A stretch of DNA of 64,000 nt, taken from positions 5,860,001 through 5,924,000 of the forward strand of contig NZ_CP127294.1 of the NCBI RefSeq assembly GCF_030285625.1, written 5' to 3'. Below, piece by piece: positions 8,228-17,238 of this stretch. Position numbers and translations under genes: made by a program. Every line of letters begins with the position of its first letter. The stretch's first letter is position 1. The notes below the pieces were generated by a model, which searched no databases, had not been told where the DNA came from, and worked only from the letters and a program-made list of their open reading frames with translations. Source of the DNA: Amycolatopsis sp. 2-15. GTDB lineage: Bacteria; Actinomycetota; Actinomycetes; Mycobacteriales; Pseudonocardiaceae.

Positions 8228-9388
8228 TCAGCTGGTGGCGGTGGCGATCAGTTTCCCGCTGGTGATGACACCGATCGAGGTGGCGTGGATGCCGACGCCG
8301 GTCTCGTCGAAGGTGAACGTGCCGAGCAGGCCCGGGTACTTGGTCGACCGGATCGCGTCGGCCAGTGCCTGACCGGTCGCGGCGTTGCTGTTCTTCATCG
8401 CGGTGAGGAAAATGTTCGTGCCGTCGAAGGATTTCGCGCCGTGCAGTTCGGCCTCCTCGTTGTAGGCCGCCTTGTAGGCCTGCGCGAAGGAGCGGGAAGC
8501 GTCACTGGTGTCGTTGCTGAGGTAGGGGCTGCTCACCACGGTCCCCTCGGCGTTGGCCGCGCCGGCGGTCTGGAGGTAGACGGTCGTTCCCATGGGTGCC
8601 GCGCCGGCCACAGTGGCGCTGAGCCCGAGTTCGCGGGCCTGTTTGACGATGAGGCCGGCTTCGACCTCTTCGGTGCCGACGAACAAAACCTGCGGGTTCT
8701 TCTGGCGGATGGAGGTCAGTGCCGCGCTGAAGTCCTTCTGGTCGGTGGTCACCACCTGGTCGTCGACCGGCTTGATCCCGCGGTCGGCCAGTGCTTTCCC
8801 GAAGGCGTCGTGCTCGCCCTTGCCGTAGGAACCGTTGTTGCTGATGAACGCGATGTTCTTCAGGTTCTTCTGGTCGACGAGGTACTTGGCCAGGGTCTCG
8901 TCGTACGTGGTGCTGGTCGGGCCGTTGAGGAACTGGAACGGGCTTTTCACGGCGGTGATCGAGGGGGACTGCCCGGAGGTGATGCTGGGGATCTTCGCCT
9001 GCTGGAGAACGGGTGCCATGGCGACGGTGACCGCGCTCTCGGCGGTGCCGATCATCGCGACGTAGCCCTCGCTGGCGATCTTGCGGGCGAGGTTGGTGCC
9101 GGTCGTGGGATCGCCGGTGTCGTCGAACACGTCGAGCTGGATCTTCCTGCCGTTGATCCCGCCGTTGGCGTTCCACTGGTCGACGGCGAGCTTCGCGCCC
9201 TTGTACTCCCAGGCGCCCAGCGAGCTGAGCTGGCCGCTCTGGGCGTTGACGACCGCCATCTTGATGGGGCCGCTCGTCGACGCGCTCGAATTCGACGAGC
9301 CGCCGGGAGCGCTGCAGGCGCTGCCGACGCCCACCGCCAGTACCGCCAGAGCGGACGCCACCACGCGTCCGCGTCGGAATCGGATCAT
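8228..9388 (-). CDS. ABC transporter substrate-binding lipoprotein (LivJ/K-like)
   Basis: This 386-residue type I periplasmic-binding-fold protein is a lipoprotein: a positively charged start (MIRFRRGR), a hydrophobic core and lipobox VGSAC near residue 25. It is then anchored to the outer membrane face. The body has the receptor-family pattern: IKMAVVNAQSGQLSSLG, WNANGGINGRKIQLDVFDD and VAMIGTAESAVTVAMAPV. The ATG at 9388 is preferred over a GTG nine bases upstream because GAGGTGG is correctly spaced only for the ATG. The ligand is unknown. Context with CoA-transferase, lyase and aldehyde dehydrogenase points to an organic acid. Confidence 0.88.
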   Translation of the reverse strand: MIRFRRGRVVASALAVLAVGVGSACSAPGGSSNSSASTSGPIKMAVVNAQSGQLSSLGAWEYKGAKLAVDQWNANGGINGRKIQLDVFDDTGDPTTGTNLARKIASEGYVAMIGTAESAVTVAMAPVLQQAKIPSITSGQSPSITAVKSPFQFLNGPTSTTYDETLAKYLVDQKNLKNIAFISNNGSYGKGEHDAFGKALADRGIKPVDDQVVTTDQKDFSAALTSIRQKNPQVLFVGTEEVEAGLIVKQARELGLSATVAGAAPMGTTVYLQTAGAANAEGTVVSSPYLSNDTSDASRSFAQAYKAAYNEEAELHGAKSFDGTNIFLTAMKNSNAATGQALADAIRSTKYPGLLGTFTFDETGVGIHATSIGVITSGKLIATATS

Positions 9389-9420
9389 GAATGCCACCTC
9401 GTTGTGTCAGGAGTGCGGAG

Positions 9421-11166
9421 TTATTCGAAGACGCCCTGGTAGATGTCCTTGATGTTCCAGTGCCCCGGGGTCGGCACCGGCTCGTTGACCATCGGGACGT
9501 CGAGGACCGCCGGCCGGCGGCGCGCGACCGCGTCGCGGAGTGCTTCGCCGAGGCCCTCCGGGGTCTCGACCAGGTATCCGGCGGCGCCGCATGAACGGCC
9601 GAGCGCGGCGAAGTCGGGGGACGCGGGGTTGCCGTCGCGGTCGAGGAACTCGCAGCCGAAGCTCTGCCCGAAGTTCCCGGCCTGCAGGTCCGCGATGGTG
9701 CCGTGGGCACGGTTGTTCATCACGACGAAGATCACGGGCAGGCCCTGCTCGACGGCCAGCGGAATCGCGGGCAGCTGCGCGCTCATCCCACCGTCGCCCA
9801 CCAGGGCGACGACGACCCGGTCGGGAGCGGCGATCTGCACGCCGACCGCGGCCGCCGGTCCGAAGCCCATTGTGGACGCTCCGCCGGGGGTGATGAACCG
9901 GCCGTCCTCGGGCAGTTCGTAGCACTGGGCCACGCCGTTCTTGTTCCACCCGACGTCGGTGACGAGGACGGCGTCGGACGGCAGGACGGTCCGGAGGTCC
10001 TCGAGGATGCGTTCCGGCCGGAGGGGGAAGTCGTCGCTGCGGCCGCGCTCCTGGCTCGACTCGAACAGGGTCGTCCGTGCGGTGGTGATGGTCTCCCGCA
10101 AGCCGGGCCGGGAGACCCGCTCGGGAGCGAGGGCCCGCACCGCTTCGGTGATCGCCGGAACCGCGTGGTTGACGTCGGCGACGGCTCCGACGGCGACGGG
10201 GTAGTTCCGGCCGATCTCGGCGGCGTCGATGTCGATCTGGATCAGCTGTGCCGGCGGGAACCGCCAGGTGTAGTCGGAGTCCCACGAGCTGGCATCGGTC
10301 TCGGCGAAGCGGGTCGCCAGCGCGAGCACGAGGTCGGTGTCGCGGGTGTAGTCGTTCGTGAGCTCCAGGCCCCAGAAGCCGGTCATGCCCATGACCAGCG
10401 GGTGCCGGTCGGGAAGTGTGCCCTTGGCCATCAGCGAGTGGGCGACGGGGATGTCGAGGTGCTCCGCGAGGTCGAGCAGCGCCGCTCGCCCGGCCGGCCC
10501 GCGCAGACCGCCGCCGAGGTAGATCAGCGGACGCTTCGCGTTGACGAGCAGCTCGGCGATCCGGGCGGCGTCCGCGTCGCTCAACGCCGGCGTCGCGACC
10601 TGCTCGACCAGCGGGTAGTCCACTACGCGGACCTGGCGGGAGAACAGGTCCATCGGGACGTTGAGCAGGACCGCGCCTTTGCGGCCGGACGTCACGGTCC
10701 AGAAAGCGCGCTCGGTGAACCTGGTCAGGTCTTCGGCGCGGTGGACGTGCCAGGCCCGCTTGACGAACGGGCGGTAGATGGCGGTCTGGTCGGCGTCGGC
10801 GTGGAGGTTCACCTCCTGGTGGGGGTGGCGGCCGTGGTAGTACGACGGGACGTCGCCGGAGATCGTGATGAGCGGGACGGAGTCGAGCGCGGCCGTCGCC
10901 ACACCGGTCACCGCGTTCATCATGCCGGGCCCCGCGTGCACGAGCAGGACTCCGGGTTTGCCAGAGACGCGGGCGTATCCGTCGGCGGCGTGGGCGGCCG
11001 CTTGTTCGTGCCGGGCCATGACGAATTCGATGCTGCTGCGGCCGAGCGCGTCCAGGAAGGCGATGTTGGTGTGGCCGCACAGGCCGAAGACGTACTCGAC
11101 GCCGTAGGACTCCAGCTGCCGGACGAGTGCTTCCGCTGCGGTCGTCGTCGGGGCGGGTGCGGTCAT
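9421..11166 (-). CDS. Thiamine diphosphate-dependent enzyme (acetolactate synthase/decarboxylase family)
   Basis: This 581-residue enzyme has the three-domain ThDP architecture. The N-terminal PYR domain has the catalytic glutamate in MARHEQAAAHAADGYAR (about residue 50), followed by a central Rossmann-like domain and a C-terminal PP domain with the GDG...NN cofactor motif (ALVGDGGMSAQ to FVVMNN). These enzymes decarboxylate or ligate 2-oxo acids. Exact chemistry is not readable. It lies 32 bp from both the aldehyde dehydrogenase upstream and the binding protein downstream, so a 2-oxo-acid decarboxylase feeding the dehydrogenase is a reasonable guess. No small regulatory acetolactate synthase subunit is nearby, which argues against a role in branched-chain synthesis. 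Confidence 0.85.
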   Translation of the reverse strand: MTAPAPTTTAAEALVRQLESYGVEYVFGLCGHTNIAFLDALGRSSIEFVMARHEQAAAHAADGYARVSGKPGVLLVHAGPGMMNAVTGVATAALDSVPLITISGDVPSYYHGRHPHQEVNLHADADQTAIYRPFVKRAWHVHRAEDLTRFTERAFWTVTSGRKGAVLLNVPMDLFSRQVRVVDYPLVEQVATPALSDADAARIAELLVNAKRPLIYLGGGLRGPAGRAALLDLAEHLDIPVAHSLMAKGTLPDRHPLVMGMTGFWGLELTNDYTRDTDLVLALATRFAETDASSWDSDYTWRFPPAQLIQIDIDAAEIGRNYPVAVGAVADVNHAVPAITEAVRALAPERVSRPGLRETITTARTTLFESSQERGRSDDFPLRPERILEDLRTVLPSDAVLVTDVGWNKNGVAQCYELPEDGRFITPGGASTMGFGPAAAVGVQIAAPDRVVVALVGDGGMSAQLPAIPLAVEQGLPVIFVVMNNRAHGTIADLQAGNFGQSFGCEFLDRDGNPASPDFAALGRSCGAAGYLVETPEGLGEALRDAVARRRPAVLDVPMVNEPVPTPGHWNIKDIYQGVFE

Positions 11167-11198
11167 GGGGGCTTCGCTCCTCGGGTCTCGGGTCTCGG

Positions 11199-12677
11199 TC
11201 ACTGCTCGCCCCAGATCGACGTGCCGCGCAGGATCAGGGTTTTCACGACGGTGTAGTCGTCGATCATGTGCGCGGGTGACTCCCGGCCGAAGCCCGAGTC
11301 TTTGACACCGCCGAAGGGAATGTGGTCGAGCCGGTAGTTCGACGAGCCGTTCACGACCAGCCCGCCGACCTGCAGCTCGCGCCACGCGGTGAAGATCGTG
11401 CGGATGTCGTGGGTGAAGATCCCGGCCTGCAGGCCGAACCGGCTCGCGTTGCAGGCGCGGATGACGTCGTCCAGGTCGTCGAACGGCAGGACGGCGACGA
11501 GGGCGCCGAAGACTTCCTTGACCACGACGTCGGCGTCGGCGGGCGGATCGGCCACGATGGTCGGGAGCAGCGTGGCGCCGTCGCGGGTGCCGCCGAGCAG
11601 GACCCGCGCCCCGCCGAGGCTCGCGTCGGCGGCCCACTGCTCCACGCGTGCGGCGGCTTGGTCGTCGACCATCGCGCCGACGTCGGTAGCGGGGTCGAGT
11701 GGATCTCCGACCTTGAGCTGGGCGACCTCGTCGCGGAAGGCGGCCAGGAAGTCGTCGAAGCGGCTTCGGTGGACGTAGACCCGTTGCACGGAGATGCAGC
11801 TCTGCCCGGAGTTGCTGTACCCGGTGCGGGCGCAGGTCCGGGCGGCGTGCGTGATGTCGGCGTCCGCGCAGACCAAGGTGGCGGCGTTGCCGCCGAGCTC
11901 CAGCACCAGGCGTTTCGCGCCGGCTGCTCGCGCGACCGCGGCGCCGGTCTCCGCGCTGCCGGTGAAGCTGATGACGGCGACGGCTTCGCCCGCGCACAGC
12001 GCGGCGCCGACCTTGCCGCCGCCGTGCAGGAGCTGGACCGCCTCGACGGGCATGCCGGCGTCGAGGAGCAGGGCCACGATCGCGGCTGTCGTGGCGGGGG
12101 CCTGGGGCGGCGCCTTCACGATCGTGGTGTTGCCGGCCGCGAACGACGCGCCGAGCTTGTGGGCCAGCAGGTTCGCCGGGGCGTTGAACGGTGTGATCGC
12201 CAGCGCGACGCCGGCGGGCGCCCGGAAGGTCATGGCGGTGTTGCCGACGCCGCGGTCCCAGCCCGACACCGGGAGCATGTCGCCGCCGATGTGCCGGGTT
12301 TCGTTGGCGCACACGGCGAACGTGTCCGCCACACGGTCGAGCTCGCCCCGGCCGTCCTTGAGCGGTTTGCCGAGCTCCAGCGCGATCAGGCGGGCGATCG
12401 CGTCCCGGTGCTCGATCGCCGACCGTGCCGCTCGTTCGAGGATCGCGGCCCGGGTCGCCGGTGCGAGGCGCCCGACGACGGGCGCGTTCTCCGCGGCGTA
12501 GGCCAGAGCTTCGGCCACCTGGGATTCCGACGCGGGGTAGGACTTCGTCACCACTCTGCGGACGTACGGGCCGATCCGGTCGGCCGGCGGTCCGTCGCGT
12601 GTCCACTTGCCGCCGACGAACGCGGCGGCCTCCATCGCCTCATCGGATGTCGAGGATTCGAGAATCTCCTGCAGCAC
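11199..12677 (-). CDS. NAD(P)-dependent aldehyde dehydrogenase
   Basis: This 492-residue aldehyde dehydrogenase has the general-base glutamate in VLELGGNAA, the catalytic cysteine in NSGQSCISVQRV, and the nucleotide-fold ITPFNAPAN and SFTGSAETG motifs. The first gene of the minus-strand catabolic operon, it probably oxidises the aldehyde released by the neighbouring ThDP enzyme. GTG at 12677 was chosen because AAGGGAG precedes it with 7-bp spacing. A GTG 6 bp upstream would abut the ribosome site. It is divergent from the IclR regulator. Confidence 0.9.
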   Translation of the reverse strand: MLQEILESSTSDEAMEAAAFVGGKWTRDGPPADRIGPYVRRVVTKSYPASESQVAEALAYAAENAPVVGRLAPATRAAILERAARSAIEHRDAIARLIALELGKPLKDGRGELDRVADTFAVCANETRHIGGDMLPVSGWDRGVGNTAMTFRAPAGVALAITPFNAPANLLAHKLGASFAAGNTTIVKAPPQAPATTAAIVALLLDAGMPVEAVQLLHGGGKVGAALCAGEAVAVISFTGSAETGAAVARAAGAKRLVLELGGNAATLVCADADITHAARTCARTGYSNSGQSCISVQRVYVHRSRFDDFLAAFRDEVAQLKVGDPLDPATDVGAMVDDQAAARVEQWAADASLGGARVLLGGTRDGATLLPTIVADPPADADVVVKEVFGALVAVLPFDDLDDVIRACNASRFGLQAGIFTHDIRTIFTAWRELQVGGLVVNGSSNYRLDHIPFGGVKDSGFGRESPAHMIDDYTVVKTLILRGTSIWGEQ

Positions 12678-12737
12678 CGCCACACTCCCTTGTGAACCAT
12701 CAAACGGTACATCTGGACCACTCTGCGGACTCCGTGT

Positions 12738-12748
12738 AACGTACGGTT
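12738..12748. promoter_or_regulatory. Near-palindrome AACGTACGGTT in the divergent promoter region
   Basis: The 208-bp space between the aldehyde dehydrogenase and iclR starts (12678-12885) contains a near-palindrome with core CGTACG. A related ACGGTAC lies at 12704-12710. The site is in the position expected for an IclR-family operator controlling both arms of the locus. Binding is inferred from position only. Confidence 0.35.
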
Positions 12749-12885
12749 GGCGACAGGCGCTGGCAAGACTTCGAGCCGAAGAAGTTACGAACCGGCCCAG
12801 GGCGGCCACCCGGTTCGAAATCCGGGTCGAAACCCGAGGATGCTGGGCAAAACGATTACGACAATGGGCAAGGGGAGAGTTGGTC

Positions 12886-13695
12886 ATGAAGCGGGCCGGT
12901 GCCGACGAAGCCGTCGATCAGACGGAAAACTCGTCGCAGGAAGGTGGCGAGTCGCAGGGCGTGCGCAGTGTCCAACGGGCACTGGACATTCTGGCGCTGC
13001 TGACGGAAACTCAGCCCACGGTGTCGATCTCCGACATCGTGAAGGAAACCGGTCTGGCCAAGACGACGGTGATCCGCTTGGCGCAGACCCTCGAGCAGAA
13101 TGGTCTTCTGTGGGCGACGCCCAAGGGGTACATGGCGGGGCCGGGTCTCTGGCGCTGGGCGCATCTGGCCAAACAGAGCTGGGAGCTTCCTGCGGAAACC
13201 AAGCAGCTGATGCGCGAGCTGGGGGATCGTCAGCGGGAGACCGTCAACCTCTACGTCTTGCGGGATATTTACCGCGTTTGTGTTGCTCAGCAAGAAAGTC
13301 CTCAATCGCTGCGGCACGTCGTGCGCGTCGGAGACGAGCTTCCCCTGTGGGCGGGTGCGTCGTCGAAGGTGCTGCTGCGCGACGCCTCCGCCGCCCTGTT
13401 GACGCGGATCGCCCGCAGCTCGCCCTATGGAGTCGAGCACGTGTCTGCGTTGCAGGCATCGGTGGCGGAGACCGCCGAGCAGGGTTTCGCGTTCAGCCAC
13501 GGCGAGCGTGAAGCCGGTCTTTCGGCGGTGGCGGTTCCGATTGTCAGTTCGACGGGAACTGTCGTGGCGGCGTTGTCGCTGAGCGGGCCGACCGTGCGTT
13601 TTCCCGACGATCGTATTTCCGAGTTCGTCGACGATCTCAAATCTGTTGCCGCGCGCATGGCGGAGCGGGGGTTCGCCCATCCCTTCGCCGGGTGA
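12886..13695 (+). CDS. IclR-family transcriptional regulator
   Basis: This 269-residue regulator has an N-terminal winged helix at about residues 25-85 (SVQRALDILALLTE, then VSISDIVKETGLAKTTVIRLAQTLEQNGLL) and a C-terminal IclR effector domain with ELPLWAGASSKVLL and a late GEREAGLSAVAVPI motif. The ATG at 12886 is preceded by AGGGGAGAG. It is divergent from the transporter/dehydrogenase operon and heads the CoA-transferase operon, so it most likely senses the imported compound or its CoA derivative and controls both arms. Confidence 0.92.
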   Translation: MKRAGADEAVDQTENSSQEGGESQGVRSVQRALDILALLTETQPTVSISDIVKETGLAKTTVIRLAQTLEQNGLLWATPKGYMAGPGLWRWAHLAKQSWELPAETKQLMRELGDRQRETVNLYVLRDIYRVCVAQQESPQSLRHVVRVGDELPLWAGASSKVLLRDASAALLTRIARSSPYGVEHVSALQASVAETAEQGFAFSHGEREAGLSAVAVPIVSSTGTVVAALSLSGPTVRFPDDRISEFVDDLKSVAARMAERGFAHPFAG

Positions 13696-13753
13696 AGCCG
13701 GCCCGACACGACGTGCCGTCCGCACTGATGCGGCCGGCGCACAAGGAGAGGGA

Positions 13754-14992
13754 ATGCAGAGGAGACCGCTTCGCGGCATCCGCGTTCTGGACCTGACGAA
13801 TGTTCTCGCCGGTCCGTACTGCAGCTACCAGCTGATGCTCTTCGGTGCCGAGGTGGTGAAGGTCGAGGTCCCCGGATCCGGGGACCTGGCGAGGAACCTG
13901 GGACCGGATGCGGAGCTCAACCGGGCGGGTCTCGGCGCCTCGTTCCTGGCGCAGAACGCCGGCAAGAAGTCGATCGAGCTGAACCTGAAGGACGCGGCGC
14001 AGCGCGCGCTGTTCGAGGACCTCGTCCGGGGCGCCGACGTCCTCCTGGAGAACTACCGGGCCGGGGTCCTCAAGCGGCTGGGCTTCGGCTGGGACCGGTT
14101 GCGGCAGCTGAACGGACGGCTCGTCTACTGCGCGATCTCAGGGTTCGGGCAGTCCGGGCCGTTGAGCCAGGCGCCCGCCTACGACCAGATCATCCAGGGC
14201 CTGTCGGGGATGATGAGCGTCACCGGCACGGAGGACACCGCCCCCCTGCGAGTCGGCTTCCCCGTGTCGGACACCGTGGGCGGCCTGATGGCGGCGCTGT
14301 CCATCTCGTCGGCATTGGTCGGTCGCGAGCGCTCCGGTGAGGGCTGTTTCCTGGACCTGTCGATGCTCGAGGCGTCCATCTCCGCGATGGGCTGGGTGGT
14401 GTCCAACTACGTGATCAGCGGAATCCCGCCGGAACCGATGGGCCGCGAGAACGCGACGGCCGCGCCGTCGGGAACGTTCTTCGCCGCCGACGGTCCCCTC
14501 AACATCGCCGCGAACCGGCAGGAGCAGTTCGCGACGCTGTGCGGCCTGGTGGGACGACCGGAGCTGATGACGGATCCGCGGTTCGCCGACCGCGAAGACC
14601 GCAAACGCCACCGCGCCGAGCTCAACGACGAGCTCAACCGGGCGCTGCGGCTTCGGAGCGCGCAGGAGTGGGAGACCGAGCTGTCGGCTGCCGGCGTGCC
14701 CGCCGCACGCATCCTCACGGTGCCGCAGGCGCTGCGGTCGGAGCAGCTCGCGCACCGCGGGTTCTTCACCGAAATCGGCTTTCCGGGTGAGCCGGGACGG
14801 ACGTTGCGCACGAGCGGCAACGGCGTGCTCGTCGACGGCGAACCACTCCGGCCGACCAGCGCGCCACCGCGGCTCGGGGAACACAACGACGAAGCCGCCG
14901 AACTCGTCCGGCGCTGGCGGGACACCGGCATTCCGTCGCCGACCCGGCCGATTCCCGACCAGGTGTCGCTCAGCCGGACCGAAAGGGACTGA
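13754..14992 (+). CDS. CaiB/BaiF family (class III) CoA-transferase
   Basis: This 412-residue enzyme has the family opening RGIRVLDLTNVLAGPYCSYQLMLFGAEVVKVE within residues 7-40 (shown in parts by RVLDLTNVLAGP and GAEVVKVE). Other family motifs are SIELNLKD, LLENYRAG and YCAISGFGQSGP. The segment aligned by eye with the usual nucleophilic aspartate reads FLDLSMLEAS, so the active carboxylate may be the glutamate or the nearby aspartate. The family moves CoA from an acyl-CoA donor to a free acid. The ATG follows AAGGAGAGGGA. It is 58 bp after iclR and 1 bp before the lyase gene. Confidence 0.9.
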   Translation: MQRRPLRGIRVLDLTNVLAGPYCSYQLMLFGAEVVKVEVPGSGDLARNLGPDAELNRAGLGASFLAQNAGKKSIELNLKDAAQRALFEDLVRGADVLLENYRAGVLKRLGFGWDRLRQLNGRLVYCAISGFGQSGPLSQAPAYDQIIQGLSGMMSVTGTEDTAPLRVGFPVSDTVGGLMAALSISSALVGRERSGEGCFLDLSMLEASISAMGWVVSNYVISGIPPEPMGRENATAAPSGTFFAADGPLNIAANRQEQFATLCGLVGRPELMTDPRFADREDRKRHRAELNDELNRALRLRSAQEWETELSAAGVPAARILTVPQALRSEQLAHRGFFTEIGFPGEPGRTLRTSGNGVLVDGEPLRPTSAPPRLGEHNDEAAELVRRWRDTGIPSPTRPIPDQVSLSRTERD

Positions 14993-14993
14993 C

Positions 14994-15797
14994 ATGACGG
15001 TCACGCCTCGACAGGCCACTGTGGACGATGTCGCCGACTGGTGGGCCAACGGCATCTGCCGGATGGAGCCCGGCGTGGTCGAGCTCCGGGGAATCCCGGT
15101 GCAGGAACTGATCGGCCACCGCGGCCTGGTGTCCACGATCTGGCTGATGGTCCGCGGCAGCAGCCCGACCACCGCCGAGGCCGCACTGCTGGAGGCGGCG
15201 ATGGTCGCCTCGGTCGACCACGGCCCGCAGGCACCTTCCATCGCCATCGCCAGGATGACGGCCACGTGCGGCGTCGGCATGAACAACGCCATCGCGTCCG
15301 GCGTCAACGCCCTCGGCGACTCCCACGGTGGCGCCGGACAGCAGTGCGTGGAACTGCTGTCCGACATCGTGGCGCGGGAGTCGGCAGGCGCGGCTCTCGA
15401 CGCTGCGACGACGGAAGTGGTCGCCGAGTACCGTGCGCGCGACCCGTACCTGCCTGGGTTCGGTCACCGTTTCCACCCTGTCGATCCCCGGCGCGACCCG
15501 CTGCTCGGCCTCGTCGACGAGGCGGTGTCGGCGGGTACCGTCGAGGGCAGGCACGTGGCGGCTGCCCGGGCGGTTGAGACGGAACTGAACCGAGGGCGTC
15601 GCAAGCCCGTGCCGATGAACATCGACGGAGCCACCGCGGTGATCTACGCCGAGCTCGGGTTCCCGCCGGAGCTCGCGCGAGGCCTGTTCGTCCTGAGCCG
15701 CAGCGTCGGCATCCTCGCGCACGCCTGGGAGGAAACGAACTCCGGCCGGCGCAACGAGGGCCCGATGCCGACCTCGATCCTGCCGACCTATCGCTGA
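14994..15797 (+). CDS. Citrate synthase-superfamily protein resembling citryl-CoA lyase
   Basis: This 267-residue protein is much shorter than citrate synthase (about 370-430) but matches the small citryl-CoA lyase branch. It has GHRGLVSTIWLMVRGSSPT near residue 40, the first histidine region ALGDSHGGAGQQC, the second in YLPGFGHRFH and the aspartate loop MNIDGATAV. The family cleaves or forms a bond between acetyl-CoA and a 2-oxo acid. Directly after a CoA-transferase, cleavage of an activated acid to acetyl-CoA plus a 2-oxo acid is the likely direction. Citrate itself is not assured as the acyl group. Confidence 0.8.
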   Translation: MTVTPRQATVDDVADWWANGICRMEPGVVELRGIPVQELIGHRGLVSTIWLMVRGSSPTTAEAALLEAAMVASVDHGPQAPSIAIARMTATCGVGMNNAIASGVNALGDSHGGAGQQCVELLSDIVARESAGAALDAATTEVVAEYRARDPYLPGFGHRFHPVDPRRDPLLGLVDEAVSAGTVEGRHVAAARAVETELNRGRRKPVPMNIDGATAVIYAELGFPPELARGLFVLSRSVGILAHAWEETNSGRRNEGPMPTSILPTYR

Positions 15798-15809
15798 GAA
15801 AGGACGTTG

Positions 15810-16280
15810 ATGCACCTCGCCGTCCTCCACGGTCCGAACCTCAACCTGCTGGGGGAGCGCAGGCCGGAGAAGTACGGGACCACCACGCTCGCCGAGATCA
15901 CCGCCGACGTCGACCGGGCCGCGGCGCGGTGGGGCGCCACGGCCGTCCACTTCCAGTCGAACCACGAAGGCGACCTCGTCGACTGGATCCACACCCACCG
16001 CGACGCGGTCGACGCGATCGTGATCAACCCGGCCGGGCTGACCCCGGTGGCCTACTCGCTCCTCGACGCCATCCGGGACACCGATCGTCCGTTCGCCGTC
16101 GTGCACATTTCCCAGTGGCACGCCCTCGACGGCAAGGAGCGCGACGACATTTTCGCTCCCTCGGCCGCGGTGTACCTCACAGGCGCCGGCTGGCACGGCT
16201 ACGCCTTGGCCCTCGAAGCGCTCGTGTTCAAGGTTCGAGACCGCGTGCCTGAGGAAAACTCGGCGATCATCGGACCGTGA
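15810..16280 (+). CDS. Type II 3-dehydroquinate dehydratase-like protein with altered active site
   Basis: This 156-residue protein matches the AroQ fold in length and motifs: VLHGPNLNLLGERRPEKYG (loop Arg and Tyr kept), FQSNHEGDLVDWIH, IVINPAGLT (substrate Asn kept), VVHISQWH (His kept) and GWHGYALALEAL. Compared by eye with the Mycobacterium enzyme, the LTH histidine is proline, the glutamate before VHIS is valine, and the two lid-helix arginines of REEFR are absent. A classic dehydroquinase role is therefore doubtful. It is last in the CoA-transferase/lyase operon, 12 bp after the lyase, with AAAGGA before ATG 15810. A dehydration or enolisation step on a related hydroxy acid is possible. 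Confidence 0.75.
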   Translation: MHLAVLHGPNLNLLGERRPEKYGTTTLAEITADVDRAAARWGATAVHFQSNHEGDLVDWIHTHRDAVDAIVINPAGLTPVAYSLLDAIRDTDRPFAVVHISQWHALDGKERDDIFAPSAAVYLTGAGWHGYALALEALVFKVRDRVPEENSAIIGP

Positions 16281-16426
16281 ATTGACTTGTCGGTTTGCGC
16301 TACGGAGCGCAGCTGAGGTGGGAAGGTCTACATGGGAGGCGGGAAAAGTGATGGCAACTACGCGGACGGCCGGGGACAGCTCGCGACGCGCCTCCGGCCA
16401 GTTCGCCGACCAGCCCGACCGTGACC

Positions 16427-17029
16427 CTACTCCGTGGTCGCTGGTACCTCCCAGGATGAACGGCGAGGTTTGGACCGCGACCGGGCTGCGTAGTGGACGA
16501 ATCCGAAGATCATCAGCAGGTCGACGACGGCGACGCCGATGCACACGCCGAAGTCGATCTCATCGGGTCGATGCAGGTCCACCGCCGCCGCCGGGTCGAC
16601 GACCACGTCGACAGCCGTGCCCGGTTTGTCGCCGCCCACGGCGACGATGCCACGCTGCCCGTCGGGTGTGACGACGACCAGCGCGTTCTTCGTGTACTTG
16701 GACGGGGGCGTGAACTGCTCTGCGGTCCAGCTGTCGGTGTAGCCGGTTGCGGTCGCCTGCACCCGCACGCCACGCGTCTCCAGGACAAGACCGTCGACCG
16801 CGGAGAACCCGGTCATGAAGATCATCACGAGGTGGAGGCCGGCGACGAAGGCGCCCAGCACGGCGATCCACCCGGCACGTGCCAGGATCGGCGGGAGCAC
16901 GAGGATCAGCGCAGCGCTGATCCAGACCAGAAGAGTGCCGCCGCTGCGGTGGAACACGTCCAGCACGACGCCGAGCCAGGTCACCGTGACCAGGGCGAGT
17001 GTGGTCAGCACGGTGCGCACCCAGATCAT
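16427..17029 (-). CDS. Membrane protein of unknown function
   Basis: This 200-residue protein has three predicted transmembrane helices in residues 1-75 (TVLTTLALVTVTWLGVVL, LLVWISAALILVLPPIL, WIAVLGAFVAGLHLVMIFM), then about 80 residues outside the membrane including a VVVTPDGQRGIVAVGGDKPG beta segment, and a last helix (GVCIGVAVVDLLMIFGFV) with a basic tail. I do not recognise a family. It is convergent with the dehydroquinase-like gene, separated by 146 bp holding only a weak hairpin (TGCGCT/AGCGCA at 16296-16311). Confidence 0.65.
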   Translation of the reverse strand: MIWVRTVLTTLALVTVTWLGVVLDVFHRSGGTLLVWISAALILVLPPILARAGWIAVLGAFVAGLHLVMIFMTGFSAVDGLVLETRGVRVQATATGYTDSWTAEQFTPPSKYTKNALVVVTPDGQRGIVAVGGDKPGTAVDVVVDPAAAVDLHRPDEIDFGVCIGVAVVDLLMIFGFVHYAARSRSKPRRSSWEVPATTE

Positions 17030-17238
17030 GGGCGAAGGCTACCGGCGAGATGCCGCGGGATGCCGGGGCGCCACTCCGATCACCACCATGGGGGACATCC
17101 GTCCGGTGGGCTCTGCAGCGTCGGTCTTGTCCACAGTCTGGAGACTCGAGCTTGACCCGTGGCCGGCCGCACACAGAAAGGCAAGGTGGGTGGGGAAGGC
17201 GCAATCTGTCTACTTTGGGGGATTCCTGTCCGATTGCG

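Noticed and set aside
13754..15797. Oxalate catabolism (formyl-CoA transferase plus oxalyl-CoA decarboxylase)
   Set aside because: A class III CoA-transferase and a ThDP enzyme suggested it, but they are in different operons with a citryl-CoA-lyase-like enzyme and an aldehyde dehydrogenase, which oxalate breakdown does not need.
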